Shown piece after piece: positions 25,639 through 34,642 of a stretch of 64,000 bases of DNA. The notes beneath the pieces were generated by a model. The model did not search any database. It saw only the letters and a list, made by a program, of their open reading frames with translations, and was not told the origin of the DNA. This DNA comes from Natronococcus sp. AD-5 (GTDB taxonomy: Archaea; Halobacteriota; Halobacteria; Halobacteriales; Natrialbaceae): positions 1,054,001 through 1,118,000 of the forward strand of contig NZ_CP132294.1 in the NCBI RefSeq assembly GCF_030734285.1, read 5' to 3'. The stretch's first letter is position 1, and the number at the start of each line of letters is the position of its first letter. The position numbers and the translations under genes are program-made.

Positions 25639-27942
25639 ATGACAGCAGACGACTCCACCGATTCCGATCGAGAACCGGACCGAGACCAGGACGCGACCAG
25701 TGCCAGCGACGCCGACGCGGACCGCGGTGACGACCGAGGGGCGACTCGAGCGGACGGCTCGGGTGCCGACCCCGGATCGACGGGGACGAGCGACGACGGC
25801 GGCGAAGAGATCGACGAAAACAGCAAACGCCGACAGCTCGACGAGGTCCGCGAGAACCCCGAGGGCGAGCACCTGACGACCGACCACGGCGTCAAGGTCA
25901 GCGACACGGACAACTCCCTGAAGGCGGGCGAGCGCGGGCCGACGATCATGGAGGACTTCCACTTCCGGGAGAAGATGACCCAGTTCGACCACGAGTCGAT
26001 CCCGGAGCGCGTGGTCCACGCCCGCGGGACCGGCGCACACGGTTACTTCCAGCCCTACGAGGATCCGGACCTCGGCGAGTACGACGATATCTCCGAACTC
26101 ACCAAGGCGTCCTTCCTGCAGGATCCCGACCGGAAGACGCCCGTCTTCACGCGGTTCTCCACGGTCGTCGGCTCGCGCGGCTCGGCGGATACGGTCCGGG
26201 ACGTCCGCGGCTTCGCGACCAAGTTCTACACCGAGGAGGGGAACTGGGACCTCGTCGGGAACAACATCCCGATCTTCTTCATCCAGGACGCGATGGAGTT
26301 CCCCGATCTCGTGCACGCGATCAAGCCCGAACCCGACGACGGGATGCCCCAGGCGTCGGCGGCCCACGACACTTTCTGGGACTTCGCATCGCTCAAACCC
26401 GAGATCACGCACATGATCATGTGGGTGCTCTCCGGCCGCGCGCTGCCCCGGTACTACCGCACGATGGAGGGATTCGGGGTCCACACGTTCCGACTCGTCA
26501 ACGACGAGGGCGAGTCGCGGTTCGTCAAGTTCCACTGGAAGCCCAAACTCGGCACCCACCAGTTGGTCTGGGACGAGACCCAGAAGCTCGCGGGCAAAGC
26601 GACGGATTTCAACCGGAAGAGTCTCTACGACGCCATCGAGAACGGCCACTACCCCGAGTGGGAACTGGGCGTCCAGATCGTCGAGGAGGACGAGGCGGAC
26701 GAGTTCGACTTCGACCTGCTCGATCCGACGAAGATCATCCCCGAGGAGGAGATTCCGGTCAGATCGCTCGGGAGGATGGTCCTCGACGAGACGCCGGACA
26801 ACTTCTTCGCGGAGGTCGAACAGGCCGCCTTCCACCCCGGAAACGTCGTTCCCGGAATCGACTTCTCGAACGATCCGCTCCTGCAGGGACGACTGTTCTC
26901 CTACCAGGACACGCAGCTCAACCGCTTCGGGAGCGCGAACTGGGACGAGATCCCGATCAACCGGCCGATCGCCGAACGGCACAACAACCAGCGAGCCGGG
27001 TTCATGCGCCAGGAGATCAACGACAGCAAGGTCTCGTACTCGCCGAACTCGATCGGCGACGACTATCCGGAGGAGGCGCCCGAGGAGGAGGGCGGTTACG
27101 AACACCGCGCCGAGAAGGTGGACGGTAAGAAGGTTCGAAATCGGAGCGAGAGCTTCGAGAACCACTACTCGCAGGCGCGGCTGTTCTGGAACAGCATGTC
27201 CGAGCCGGAGAAGGAGAATATCATCGACGCCGCCCACTTCGAACTCGGCAAGGTCGAACGCGAGGAGATCCGCGAGCGGATGGTCTACGAACGATTCAAC
27301 AACGTCGATCACGGGTTCGCCAAACGGGTCGCCGAAGGGATCGGGATCGAACCGCCCGAGGAACCCGGCGACGAGATGCCCGATCACGACGAGGAGTCGC
27401 CCGCATTGAGCATGGAAAACACCGTTCAAGACACGATCGAGACGCGCAAGATCGCCGTCCTGCTCGACGACGGTTTCGACGGCGACCACGTCTCGAGAGT
27501 CGTGGAGGAACTCGAGGACCGCGACGCCCAGGTCAAAATCGTCTCGAAGGTGCTCGGCGAGAAAGAAGGCGCTGACGGGAACTTAGTCGAGGCGGACCAG
27601 CACCACGTCGCGAGCGGCTCGATCATGTACGACGCGGTCTTCGTCCCCGGCGGCACCGACAGCGTCGCCGCTCTCGAGGAGCAAGGCGACGCCAAGCACT
27701 TCGTCGCGGAAGCGTTCAAGCACAAGAAGCCGATCGCCGCGCTCGGCGGGGGGACCGAACTGCTCGAGGCCGTCGAGCTGCCGGACGTCGACGTCGCCGC
27801 CGACGGCGAGGGGCCGGTGTCGTCGACCGGGGTCGTGACGTGTCGCGACGACGGCGAACTGGACGCGTTCCTCGAGGAGTTCGTCGACGCGATCGCCCGG
27901 CACCGTCACTGGGAGCGGAGCCCGAAGGAAGTGCCCGCGTAA
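25639..27942 (+). CDS. katE: Large-subunit catalase (HPII type) with C-terminal DJ-1/GATase-like domain
   Basis: 767 residues, the usual size of clade 2 catalases. A disordered acidic ~60-residue N-terminus precedes the core. Catalytic His127 lies in [17 protein letters not shown], the distal Asn region is [17 protein letters not shown], and the heme Tyr422 follows Arg418 in [15 protein letters not shown]. From about residue 600 the flavodoxin-like DJ-1-type domain follows ([36 protein letters not shown]). It breaks down hydrogen peroxide to water and oxygen. GAGAGGATAGAG before the ATG is purine-rich. Confidence 0.96.
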   Translation: MTADDSTDSDREPDRDQDATSASDADADRGDDRGATRADGSGADPGSTGTSDDGGEEIDENSKRRQLDEVRENPEGEHLTTDHGVKVSDTDNSLKAGERGPTIMEDFHFREKMTQFDHESIPERVVHARGTGAHGYFQPYEDPDLGEYDDISELTKASFLQDPDRKTPVFTRFSTVVGSRGSADTVRDVRGFATKFYTEEGNWDLVGNNIPIFFIQDAMEFPDLVHAIKPEPDDGMPQASAAHDTFWDFASLKPEITHMIMWVLSGRALPRYYRTMEGFGVHTFRLVNDEGESRFVKFHWKPKLGTHQLVWDETQKLAGKATDFNRKSLYDAIENGHYPEWELGVQIVEEDEADEFDFDLLDPTKIIPEEEIPVRSLGRMVLDETPDNFFAEVEQAAFHPGNVVPGIDFSNDPLLQGRLFSYQDTQLNRFGSANWDEIPINRPIAERHNNQRAGFMRQEINDSKVSYSPNSIGDDYPEEAPEEEGGYEHRAEKVDGKKVRNRSESFENHYSQARLFWNSMSEPEKENIIDAAHFELGKVEREEIRERMVYERFNNVDHGFAKRVAEGIGIEPPEEPGDEMPDHDEESPALSMENTVQDTIETRKIAVLLDDGFDGDHVSRVVEELEDRDAQVKIVSKVLGEKEGADGNLVEADQHHVASGSIMYDAVFVPGGTDSVAALEEQGDAKHFVAEAFKHKKPIAALGGGTELLEAVELPDVDVAADGEGPVSSTGVVTCRDDGELDAFLEEFVDAIARHRHWERSPKEVPA

Positions 27943-28130
27943 TTCGAACGAGCCCGCGGTCGGCGTTCGGTCGGTCTTCGGTTCCTTCTCGTCGAGACGA
28001 GTGCGCCACCCGGTTCGAACGGTTCAGACCGGATGAGTATCAGTTTTCGGCGTCAGTCACGACGATTGGATGGCGGGAAGGGCTACCGGTAACGTAACGG
28101 GTCTATACGAATTTGTGGACTGTACTGGTG

Positions 28131-28826
28131 ATGACGACAGTCGTCGATCTCGAGATTCCGGCCGATCGACTCGGACTCGACCGCACGTTCAATCGCGTCC
28201 CGGTGTTCGAGTTTCACATCGGTGGGATGATCGGTGATTTCCCCCCGCTGGTCTGGGCGTCGGGACCGGACCGGCGAACCGTCCGGCAGGCGCTCGAGGC
28301 GGACCCTTCAGTGGAGATCATCGCGGATCTGACCGACGATCCCCGGAACGATCGCGGCGACAGCGACGACGTCCGGGAATGCGATCGGTGGCTGTATCGT
28401 CTCGAGTTCGGAAGCCGGATCAAACTGTTCCAGCACCTCGTCTCGGAGAACGAGGGGGCGGTCCTCGAGGCGAGCGGGCGGGACGACCGCTGGTCGGTGC
28501 AGTTGCTCTTTCACGACCGCAGGGCAGTTTCGGAGTGTCACGCGGCGTTCGACCAGTACGACTTTCGGGTCGACGTGGCCCGGGTCACCGGCACGAACGA
28601 TCTCCCGAGCACGCGGACGCCGCTCACCGAAACCCAGTACGAAACGATCTGTAAAGCCCACGAGCTGGGATACTTCGACGTGCCGCGCGAGGTGACGCTG
28701 AAAGAACTCGCCGCCGAACTGGACGTCTCTCACCAGGCGCTCTCCGAGCGCCTGCGTCGAAGTCACGCCGCACTCGTCAGCGCCGAACTGTCGAACGACA
28801 TCGCGCCGCCGAAGATCGACCCCTGA
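28131..28826 (+). CDS. Bat-type helix-turn-helix transcription regulator
   Basis: 231 residues starting MTTVVDLEIPADRLGLDRTF. The C-terminal HTH_10 domain is clear: LTETQYETICKAHELGYFDV, PREVTLKELAAELDVS and HQALSERLRRSHAALVSAEL, as in bacterio-opsin activator (Bat) regulators. The N-terminal half is the haloarchaeal sensor-like domain usual for this group. A TATA-like TCTATACG about 27 nt before ATG indicates a leaderless mRNA. It stands behind katE on the same strand; regulation of katE is possible but not shown. Confidence 0.88.
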   Translation: MTTVVDLEIPADRLGLDRTFNRVPVFEFHIGGMIGDFPPLVWASGPDRRTVRQALEADPSVEIIADLTDDPRNDRGDSDDVRECDRWLYRLEFGSRIKLFQHLVSENEGAVLEASGRDDRWSVQLLFHDRRAVSECHAAFDQYDFRVDVARVTGTNDLPSTRTPLTETQYETICKAHELGYFDVPREVTLKELAAELDVSHQALSERLRRSHAALVSAELSNDIAPPKIDP

Positions 28827-29273
28827 AGCGGCGCGGCGCCTGTACCACGGGGTCCAGTTCGCCTCGATCGCGCTCATCTGGACGGATGGCAACATCCTGA
28901 TGCATGCTCGAGTCGCTTTAGGAAATAGTGGGTATTCATCGAATATCGGTGGATGAATGGGTGGTTCTGGAGCTCCAAGTACCTTTTTCACACCAACAAG
29001 TAGTTTTATTAGTTGACAGAGTAATATTAGAACGTCGGCCTGATCGCCGACCGAAAACGGCCTTGCTACGCGGTCTAGGAAGCGCCGGTGGATGACTCAT
29101 GCTCAATCGCCTCGGCGGTCGCTCGTGGCTGTGCGATCGCTTCACTGTGAGGTCCGGGCCGTGCCTTGCTCAGGCACAGCCCGTTATCCGTTACGAAGAT
29201 CCGAGGAGAGCCTCCTGTGCCTTTCGGTGCGGACGGTTATGGGGAATCTCGAGTCCGACGCGTCCGGCGACCG
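28827..29273. other. Gene-free stretch, partly AT-rich
   Basis: About 450 nt. The middle (about 28900-29040) is AT-rich with TTTTATTAG-type elements. A perfect 6-bp hairpin GTGCCT-TGCTC-AGGCAC lies at 29161-29177. Several short frames on both strands have no protein-like pattern. I see no gene here. Confidence 0.45.
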
Positions 29274-29726
29274 TCAATCGGCGTACGGCGCGCGTCCCGT
29301 CGCGCACGTCTCCGTCGGGTCCTTGAGGGCCGTGTGCGCGTGAAACGCGACCGCGAAGTCCTGCGGACTGGGAATCGCACAGGCGAGCCAGCCGATCACC
29401 GCTGCCACGATGACTGGCGACTGGTTGGTCGCGTTCCCGGTCGCAGCGAGTCCGAAGACCGGGACAGCGAGGACCAGGGGCGCGAGGGCCGCGACGCGGA
29501 GGATCCAGGCCGGTTCGGCACCGGTCGGGTAGGGCTGGACGACTGCCCACGGACAACTCCGTAACAGGCCGACGATACCACCCCGTCGATCCGGTGCGTA
29601 CGAGATCGTGTAATCGATGGCGGCGAGCCGAAGCACGAGGGCGTGCGACCACTCGTGGGCAACCAACCCGACCGCGACGACCAGTGCGAGCACGCCGCCA
29701 GAAATTACCACTTCCGTACCGTCCAT
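29274..29726 (-). CDS. Membrane protein with HExxH motif (possible M50-like metalloprotease)
   Basis: About 150 residues from the ATG near 29726, chosen because a TATA-like GATAAAC lies about 25 nt upstream; a further ATG at 29780 would add 18 residues. The first helix carries LVAHEWSHALVL, an HEWSH zinc-protease motif inside a membrane segment, as in site-2 proteases. Three more hydrophobic segments follow (LRVAALAPLVLAVPVFGLAA and others). The second metal-ligand Asp motif is not obvious, and the protein is short. It may be a small M50-like relative or a non-proteolytic one. Confidence 0.6.
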   Translation of the reverse strand: MDGTEVVISGGVLALVVAVGLVAHEWSHALVLRLAAIDYTISYAPDRRGGIVGLLRSCPWAVVQPYPTGAEPAWILRVAALAPLVLAVPVFGLAATGNATNQSPVIVAAVIGWLACAIPSPQDFAVAFHAHTALKDPTETCATGRAPYAD

Positions 29727-29900
29727 AGCAGATGCAAGCCGTTTATCACGGGACTTTCGAGTAGACCCCACTCGAGCCATCGGTCAGCCCACGCATCTCT
29801 GTGGTGGGAGCAGTGCGGGATTACTGTCCGGGTTCACATATAACTCTATTACGTACCCGGTCGGCCAAGGGTTAAGTATTATGGGAAGATACCCCATACC

Positions 29901-30632
29901 ATGGCCCTTCGTGATACCCTCGAGTTCGGACACGCGGACCGCAAGCAAATCTACGAGTACGTGGAACGACACGGGGCGGTCGATCCCGACGAAGCGCAGG
30001 ACCGCCTCGGTATCGACCCCGGCGGATTCCGCCACCACGTCGCGATCCTGAAGCGGGACGGCCGTCTCGAGGAGAAAGACGGCACGCTTCGGGTGACGAT
30101 CGACGCGGGGGCCAAAGAGGAGTACCGCTCGGCGGACCTCGAGTTCCACATCCGACCGGCGAGACAGGAGGACCTCTCGGGCATCATCGGCGCCATCCGA
30201 CAGGTTGCCGAGGAGCGGACGTACATCGAGGCCGAGAGCGTCGCCGACGAGATCGATCACGAGGAGACGCTGCTGCGCCACAACGAACTCGAGTCGCGGA
30301 TGTTCTTCGTCGCGACCGTCGACGGCGAGGTCGTCGGCTGGGTCCACCTCCACGCGCCGGAACTCGAGAAGCTCTCCCACACCGCCGAACTCACCGTCGG
30401 CGTCCTCGAGGGCTACCGCGGACACGGCATCGGGTCGCACCTCCTCTCGCGGGGCCTCGAGTGGGCCGCCTCGAACGGCTACGAGAAGGTCTACCAGAGC
30501 GTCCCGTCGACCAACGAGGACGCGATCGAATTCCTCGAGGAGCACGACTGGGAGACCGAGGCGGTCCGGGAGAACCACTACAAGCTCAACGGTCACTACG
30601 TCGACGAAGTGATGATGGCCGTCGAACTCTGA
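29901..30632 (+). CDS. HTH domain fused to GNAT acetyltransferase
   Basis: 243 residues. Residues 1-60 form a winged-helix-like unit (RKQIYEYVERHGAVDPDEAQ, GGFRHHVAILKRDGRL). From about 80 the GNAT fold follows: EFHIRPARQEDLSGIIGAIR, the acetyl-CoA loop LEGYRGHGIGSHLLSRGLEW, and the C-terminal SVPSTNEDAIEFLEEHDWET. Such fusions are typical haloarchaeal proteins; acetylation of proteins or small molecules coupled to DNA binding is inferred. TTAAGTATTA about 25 nt before the ATG is a good TATA box for a leaderless transcript. Confidence 0.88.
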   Translation: MALRDTLEFGHADRKQIYEYVERHGAVDPDEAQDRLGIDPGGFRHHVAILKRDGRLEEKDGTLRVTIDAGAKEEYRSADLEFHIRPARQEDLSGIIGAIRQVAEERTYIEAESVADEIDHEETLLRHNELESRMFFVATVDGEVVGWVHLHAPELEKLSHTAELTVGVLEGYRGHGIGSHLLSRGLEWAASNGYEKVYQSVPSTNEDAIEFLEEHDWETEAVRENHYKLNGHYVDEVMMAVEL

Positions 30633-30677
30633 GCGGTTCGGCGGACGCCGAAGCGACGGAACGGTCGGTCGATCCGA

Positions 30678-31088
30678 TCAGGCCGGACTACTTTCGCTCT
30701 CCGCGATCTCGAAGAGGTCCTCGTACCCCTCGTCGGACGGCAGCTGATCCTTCACGTCCTCGAGCGCGCCCTCGGTGATCGCCTCCTCGAGGACGTCGAG
30801 GACGACTTGCGCGTGGAAGGCGGCGTCGGCGGGATCGCCCTCGCCGGCGTCCTCTCGATCGGCGACGCGGTCGACGAACTCGTCGAACTCGAACCGCTCG
30901 ACCTCGTCGACGTCCTCGAGGAACCGGCCGAGCTCCTCGGGGAGCTGCGACCCCAGGTTCTCCGCCTGTCCCGGATCGATCCGCTCGGAAAGCGTCGTCA
31001 GGGTCGCCCGGGAGATGCTCAGTGCGGCTTCTCGGGAGTCGAGCTGTGCGCGGTGTTGTACCTCGCCGATGAAGTCATCGTACTGCAT
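30678..31088 (-). CDS. DUF2267 protein
   Basis: 136 residues from ATG 31088 (MQYDDFIGEVQHRAQLDSRE). The pattern FIGEVQHRAQLDSREAALSI, then LSERIDPGQAENLGSQLPEE and VLDVLEEAITEGALEDVKDQ matches DUF2267, an all-helical family of about this length with no known role. Convergent with the HTH-GNAT gene and divergent from the GTPase gene. Confidence 0.85.
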   Translation of the reverse strand: MQYDDFIGEVQHRAQLDSREAALSISRATLTTLSERIDPGQAENLGSQLPEELGRFLEDVDEVERFEFDEFVDRVADREDAGEGDPADAAFHAQVVLDVLEEAITEGALEDVKDQLPSDEGYEDLFEIAESESSPA

Positions 31089-31239
31089 ATTCGTGTGTCG
31101 AACGGTCGTTCTGGTTAGTCTGCAGCCTTCAGTTGAAAGGATAGATCCAGCCGTCGAGAACGACGCGCACGGCCGTCCTCGGCCCGGCGACGGTGGCGGA
31201 ACCGAAAGACAGTTTGAACGGACGATGCTACGGGGCAGC

Positions 31240-32418
31240 ATGCTCTCGATCGCTCTTGCCGGAAAACCCAACGCCGGCAAGTCCACGTTTTACACCGCGG
31301 CGACGATGGCGGAGGTGGACGTCGCCAACTATCCCTTCACCACCATCGACGCCAACCGCGGCGTGAGCTACGTCCGGACCGAGTGTCCCTGTCTCGAGCG
31401 CGACGAGCGCTGTAACGCCGACAACTGCGAGGGCGGCAAGCGCTACGTCCCGATCGAACTGCTCGACGTCGCGGGGCTCGTCCCGGGCGCCCACGAGGGG
31501 AAGGGCCTGGGCAACCAGTTCCTCGACGAACTCACCAACGCGGACGTGATTATCAACGTCGTCGACGCCTCCGGCGGGACCAACGAGAAGGGCGAACCCG
31601 TCGACGTCGGCGAGCACGACCCGCTCGAGGACATCGACTTCGTCGAGGAGGAGATGGACCTCTGGCTGGCGGGCATCGTCGACCGCAACTGGGAGTCCAT
31701 CGAGCGCAAGTCCCGCTCGCCCGATTTCGACATCGACGACGCGCTCGCCGAGATGCTCTCGGGTTTCGGCGCCTCGCCGAAACAGATCGCGACCGTCCTG
31801 CGGGACCTCGACTACCCCGAGGATCCCATCCAGTGGGAGGACGAACACCGCGAGGCGCTCGCCCGCGACGTTCGCCGGCGGACCAAGCCGATCGTCGTCG
31901 CGGCGAACAAGATCGACGTCGCGCCGGAGGAGAACGTCGAGCGCCTGCTCGAGCTCGACAAACCCGTGATCCCGACCACGGCGGAGGGCGAACTCGCCCT
32001 GCGCCGGGCCGCCGACAACGGCCTCGTCGACTACGGCCCCGGCGACGAGACGCTAGAGATCGGCGACGACGTCACCGACGCCCAGCGCGAGGCGCTCGAG
32101 GGACTCGCCGAGACGATGGCCGAGCACGGCGGGACGGGCGTCCAGGGGGCGCTCGACTACGCGGTGTACGACCTGCTCGAGCACCTCACCGCGTACCCGG
32201 TCGAGGACGCCTCGAAGTGGTCCGACGGCAGCGGGAACGTCCTCCCCGACGCCTTCCTGCTCCCGCGAGGCTCGACGCCGGTCGATCTGGCCTACGCCGT
32301 CCACTCCGACATCGGCGACGGCTACCTCCACGCCGTCGACGCGAAATCGACTCGCGAGGTCGGCGAGGGGTACGAACTCGAGGAGGGTGACGTGATAAAG
32401 ATCGTGAGCACGAATTGA
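31240..32418 (+). CDS. YchF/OBG-family GTPase with TGS domain
   Basis: 392 residues from ATG 31240. P-loop GKPNAGKST (8-16), switch region NYPFTTIDANRG, LLDVAGLVPGAHEGKGLGNQ (the DxxG motif), and VVAANKIDV as the specificity motif (NKxD). A Cys-rich insertion (RTECPCLERDERCNADNCEG) is common in archaeal members. The TGS domain is at the end (LPRGSTPVDLAYAVHSDIGD). YchF-type proteins bind ribosomes and hydrolyse ATP or GTP. The last codons (KIVSTN-stop) are duplicated twice downstream, see the repeat entries. Confidence 0.92.
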   Translation: MLSIALAGKPNAGKSTFYTAATMAEVDVANYPFTTIDANRGVSYVRTECPCLERDERCNADNCEGGKRYVPIELLDVAGLVPGAHEGKGLGNQFLDELTNADVIINVVDASGGTNEKGEPVDVGEHDPLEDIDFVEEEMDLWLAGIVDRNWESIERKSRSPDFDIDDALAEMLSGFGASPKQIATVLRDLDYPEDPIQWEDEHREALARDVRRRTKPIVVAANKIDVAPEENVERLLELDKPVIPTTAEGELALRRAADNGLVDYGPGDETLEIGDDVTDAQREALEGLAETMAEHGGTGVQGALDYAVYDLLEHLTAYPVEDASKWSDGSGNVLPDAFLLPRGSTPVDLAYAVHSDIGDGYLHAVDAKSTREVGEGYELEEGDVIKIVSTN

Positions 32419-32424
32419 CAGCGA
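32398..32424 (+). repeat. Copy A: ychF 3' end, probable ancestral attachment site
   Basis: The 14-nt core AAGATCGTGAGCAC starts at 32398, inside the last codons of the YchF-type gene (V-I-K-I-V-S-T-N-stop). With flanking bases it matches copy B over about 31 nt with three mismatches. The stop codon is part of the match, as expected of an integration site that leaves the host gene intact. Confidence 0.7.
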
Positions 32425-32500
32425 CCCGTTACGCCGGGCCTATCTTTTCACCAGCGCTTGAGCGGGCAGAGAGACGAGCGTCCTTCACTCACTCCAGCGG

Positions 32501-32956
32501 CTATGCGTAGTCGACTTGCTTCGGCTGGAAGTCCGCGTTGCGATAGAACCGGCGAGCGCCCTCGTTTTCCCACTCGCAGGAGACTTTGAGATGATCGCAG
32601 CCTCGCTCGCGAGCGAGTTCTCTCACCCGCTCGACGACCGCCGTACCGTGGCCTCGATTCCGGCAGCCGTCGTCGATAGCGAGGTTGACGATACGAAGGT
32701 ACGTCGAGTATTGCCGGGACGGATGGCGGCCCTCGCGGAGCGTGACGAAGCCGATCGTCTCGCCCTCGCGGACGACGAGGTAGTCGGTGACCTCTTCGTC
32801 GTCGAGGTGCGCGCGGAAGCCCTCTTCGGCGGTCCCCTCGGTCACGTCCGCGTCGAGTGCGTTCAGTTCGGAGTACTCCTCCATCGCTTTCGCAAGGGAG
32901 TGCCAACGGTCGGCGAGCGCATCGAGATCGTCTGCGGAGGCTTCCACGAGTTCCAT
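32501..32956 (-). CDS. GNAT-family N-acetyltransferase
   Basis: 151 residues from ATG 32956 (MELVEASADDLDALADRWHS). Motifs of the GNAT fold: LVVREGETIGFVTLREGRHP, then NLAIDDGCRNRGHGTAVVER with the R-x-x-G-x-G/A acetyl-CoA loop (RNRGHG), and VSCEWENEGARRFYRNADFQ. Substrate unknown. It is the first gene after the YchF-type gene and lies between repeat copies A and B, so it may be cargo of an integrated element. Confidence 0.85.
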   Translation of the reverse strand: MELVEASADDLDALADRWHSLAKAMEEYSELNALDADVTEGTAEEGFRAHLDDEEVTDYLVVREGETIGFVTLREGRHPSRQYSTYLRIVNLAIDDGCRNRGHGTAVVERVRELARERGCDHLKVSCEWENEGARRFYRNADFQPKQVDYA

Positions 32957-33097
32957 ATAGGGGCCCCTCAACGCTCGGTCTTCAGGTTTCTCCCGGTGTG
33001 TCGAGCTCTGGCACGCGGCTCATCTGCTCTACGAAAGATTCTGTGAACCCGTCGTGCAGAAACCCGAGGAATCGTGGGAAATCGGAACCGAGGCGCT

Positions 33098-33238
33098 CTA
33101 CTCGTTTTCGAGCGCGTCGTAGATATCCCGATTTGCGTCCCGGTCAGCCGCTGCTACCCGCTGGACGAGTTCTCGTCGGATGTCGTCCATTACTTCGTCA
33201 AGTGGGGAACCGGACTCTGAACCTTCCTCGGTCGCCAT
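33098..33238 (-). CDS. Probable antitoxin partner of the Doc toxin
   Basis: 46 residues from ATG 33238 (MATEEGSESGSPLDEVMDDI, then RRELVQRVAAADRDANRDIY). Acidic and largely helical, it follows the Doc gene by 25 nt on the same strand. Size, charge and position fit an antitoxin that neutralises Doc; the usual order antitoxin-toxin is reversed here. No DNA-binding motif is obvious. An in-frame ATG at 33289 would overlap the toxin gene. Confidence 0.55.
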   Translation of the reverse strand: MATEEGSESGSPLDEVMDDIRRELVQRVAAADRDANRDIYDALENE

Positions 33239-33263
33239 AGTTGGAGTATCGTCCCGACTGCGG

Positions 33264-33752
33264 TTAATCGTTCGGGTTAGACGAATCACCGGTCAGTTCG
33301 TCCAGTCCGTACTGGATGAGATCGTCACGCCACTGTTCGATCTCGCCCACGAGGTCGATTTCTTCAGTGTGAGAACGAAGGTATTCGACGGTTTCCGCTT
33401 CGTCGACGGTTGTCTGATCGGTGCCGAACTGCTTGAGTATCGTCCGGATTTCGTCGTCGTACGTGAACCGATATCCGTTGAGGAAGTAGAATACGACCGT
33501 CGTGTTGAGCGCGGTGCGTTTGTTTGCATCGACGAACGGGTGATTCGCCACCAACAGTCGGAGGAGGTGGAACGCTTTCTCGTGAACCGTCTCGGGTTCC
33601 GTTCCGAAACTCCCGTTCTCGACGTAGTTCAGAGCAAACTCGATATCTCCACGGTTCTGGACGCCAGTGTGCGTATCGGAATATTCTGACACGATGTCGT
33701 CGTGGATGGCGAGAACGTCCTCGACTGACGGGTACCAGACCGAAGCAGCCAT
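33264..33752 (-). CDS. doc: Doc-type (death-on-curing, Fic fold) toxin
   Basis: 162 residues. The Fic/Doc core motif HPFVDANKRTAL starts at His71 and keeps the H-x-F-x-D-A-N-K-R signature of Doc, which phosphorylates EF-Tu in bacteria rather than AMPylating. Upstream helix FALNYVENGSFG and EKAFHLLRLLVAN are also typical. The likely target in an archaeon would be the EF1A-type factor, which is inference. Paired with a small acidic gene downstream. Lies between repeat copies A and B. Confidence 0.88.
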   Translation of the reverse strand: MAASVWYPSVEDVLAIHDDIVSEYSDTHTGVQNRGDIEFALNYVENGSFGTEPETVHEKAFHLLRLLVANHPFVDANKRTALNTTVVFYFLNGYRFTYDDEIRTILKQFGTDQTTVDEAETVEYLRSHTEEIDLVGEIEQWRDDLIQYGLDELTGDSSNPND

Positions 33753-34121
33753 TCGTTCCTCCGTTTAGACCGCACCCAGGGTAATCCTTGCTATCAACTG
33801 CCCACACTCTATTACCAAGGGCGAACGGGCGTGGTCAGACTGGATTCATTCGTCGTGTACACTGTATACTCAGATAGGCTGATCAAGATCGTGAGCACTA
33901 ATTAACAGCTAGTGAACGAATCTGGCCTCCTCTTTTTATTTGCGTTTCAGCCGGACGCGGCGATCAGTACGGGTCAAACGGATACCGTAGCCGGTGTTTC
34001 TCGTGCCTCTCCGATTCCTCTGACTCGATGTTCAACATTCGTGCTGTGCGTTCGTTGGTACCTTCAACTGAAAATCACAATTTCGCAACAGTAATCGTAT
34101 ACGAGTGACAAACGGAGAACC
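33753..34121. other. Gene-free stretch containing repeat copy B
   Basis: About 370 nt of AT-richer DNA with no convincing gene. It holds copy B of the ychF 3' end (33879-33908) and, about 40 nt to its left, CGTCGTGTACACTGTATA, which reappears in front of copy C. To its right TATTTGCGTTTC and AGTACGGG are shared with the DNA behind copy C. Confidence 0.5.
33879..33908 (+). repeat. Copy B of the ychF 3' end
   Basis: Core AAGATCGTGAGCAC at 33885-33898. In the same frame as ychF it reads L-I-K-I-V-S-T-N-stop (33879-33905), with changes from copy A at silent or conservative positions and in the stop codon (TGA to TAA). Preceded by a segment shared with copy C but absent from ychF. Confidence 0.75.
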
Positions 34122-34364
34122 GTGAGCAGTAATCGGAACTCGGGAATCGGAAGCCTGGTTCTCTACACACTTATCGGCTCCACGCTCTTCGGCCCGGTCA
34201 GCAGCGGATTGACCGCGAGCCTGGGTACTGCTGTAACGCGGATTTGGACCGGAATCGGGCTTTCCGTGACGGTTCTCCTCTACAGAATAGTCGTCATATG
34301 GAACGGTTCGACGAAATCGACTGATCGCTCAGTATTACCTCTACAAAGAGTATCGCTTGCGTGA
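34122..34364 (+). CDS. Possible small membrane protein
   Basis: An 80-residue frame from GTG 34122 (starts MSSNRNSGIGSLVLYTLIGS). Two hydrophobic segments, IGSLVLYTLIGSTLFGPV and WTGIGLSVTVLLYRIVVIW. A GGAG lies 8 nt upstream and CGTATACG farther up could be a TATA box. No family recognised. It is the only candidate gene between repeat copies B and C. Confidence 0.35.
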   Translation: MSSNRNSGIGSLVLYTLIGSTLFGPVSSGLTASLGTAVTRIWTGIGLSVTVLLYRIVVIWNGSTKSTDRSVLPLQRVSLA

Positions 34365-34481
34365 ATATTTCCGATTCGCCTTAGACGACCGGACTGTTCG
34401 CATCTCTGGTGACCGCGAAATCGGGCCGGGCCAGAAGCGGAGAAGCGGATTTATCCGTTGTGTACACTGTGTAGACTCGGT

Positions 34482-34511
34482 ATCGGTAAGATCGTGAGCA
34501 CCGATTGACAA
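34482..34511 (+). repeat. Copy C of the ychF 3' end
   Basis: Core AAGATCGTGAGCAC at 34488-34501; in frame it reads I-G-K-I-V-S-T-D-stop (34482-34508). About 37 nt to the left begins TTATCCGTTGTGTACACTGT, nearly the same as the segment in front of copy B. Confidence 0.75.
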
Positions 34512-34642
34512 ATGATAACTGTGTCTATTTGCGTTTCGTTGCCTCACAGATTAGTACGGGACGAGTAGTTGTGAGGCCGTCGATCTTCCCCGCCGCCGTC
34601 ACAGAAGTCTCGCCCAGTGGCCCCGAAAGAAGAGGGTACTGG

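Noticed and set aside
29070-29240. Minus-strand words resembling part of an HNH endonuclease (DLRNG, then GLCLSK in another frame)
   Set aside because: Needs a frameshift and a stop readthrough, has no HNH histidines and is too short to support.
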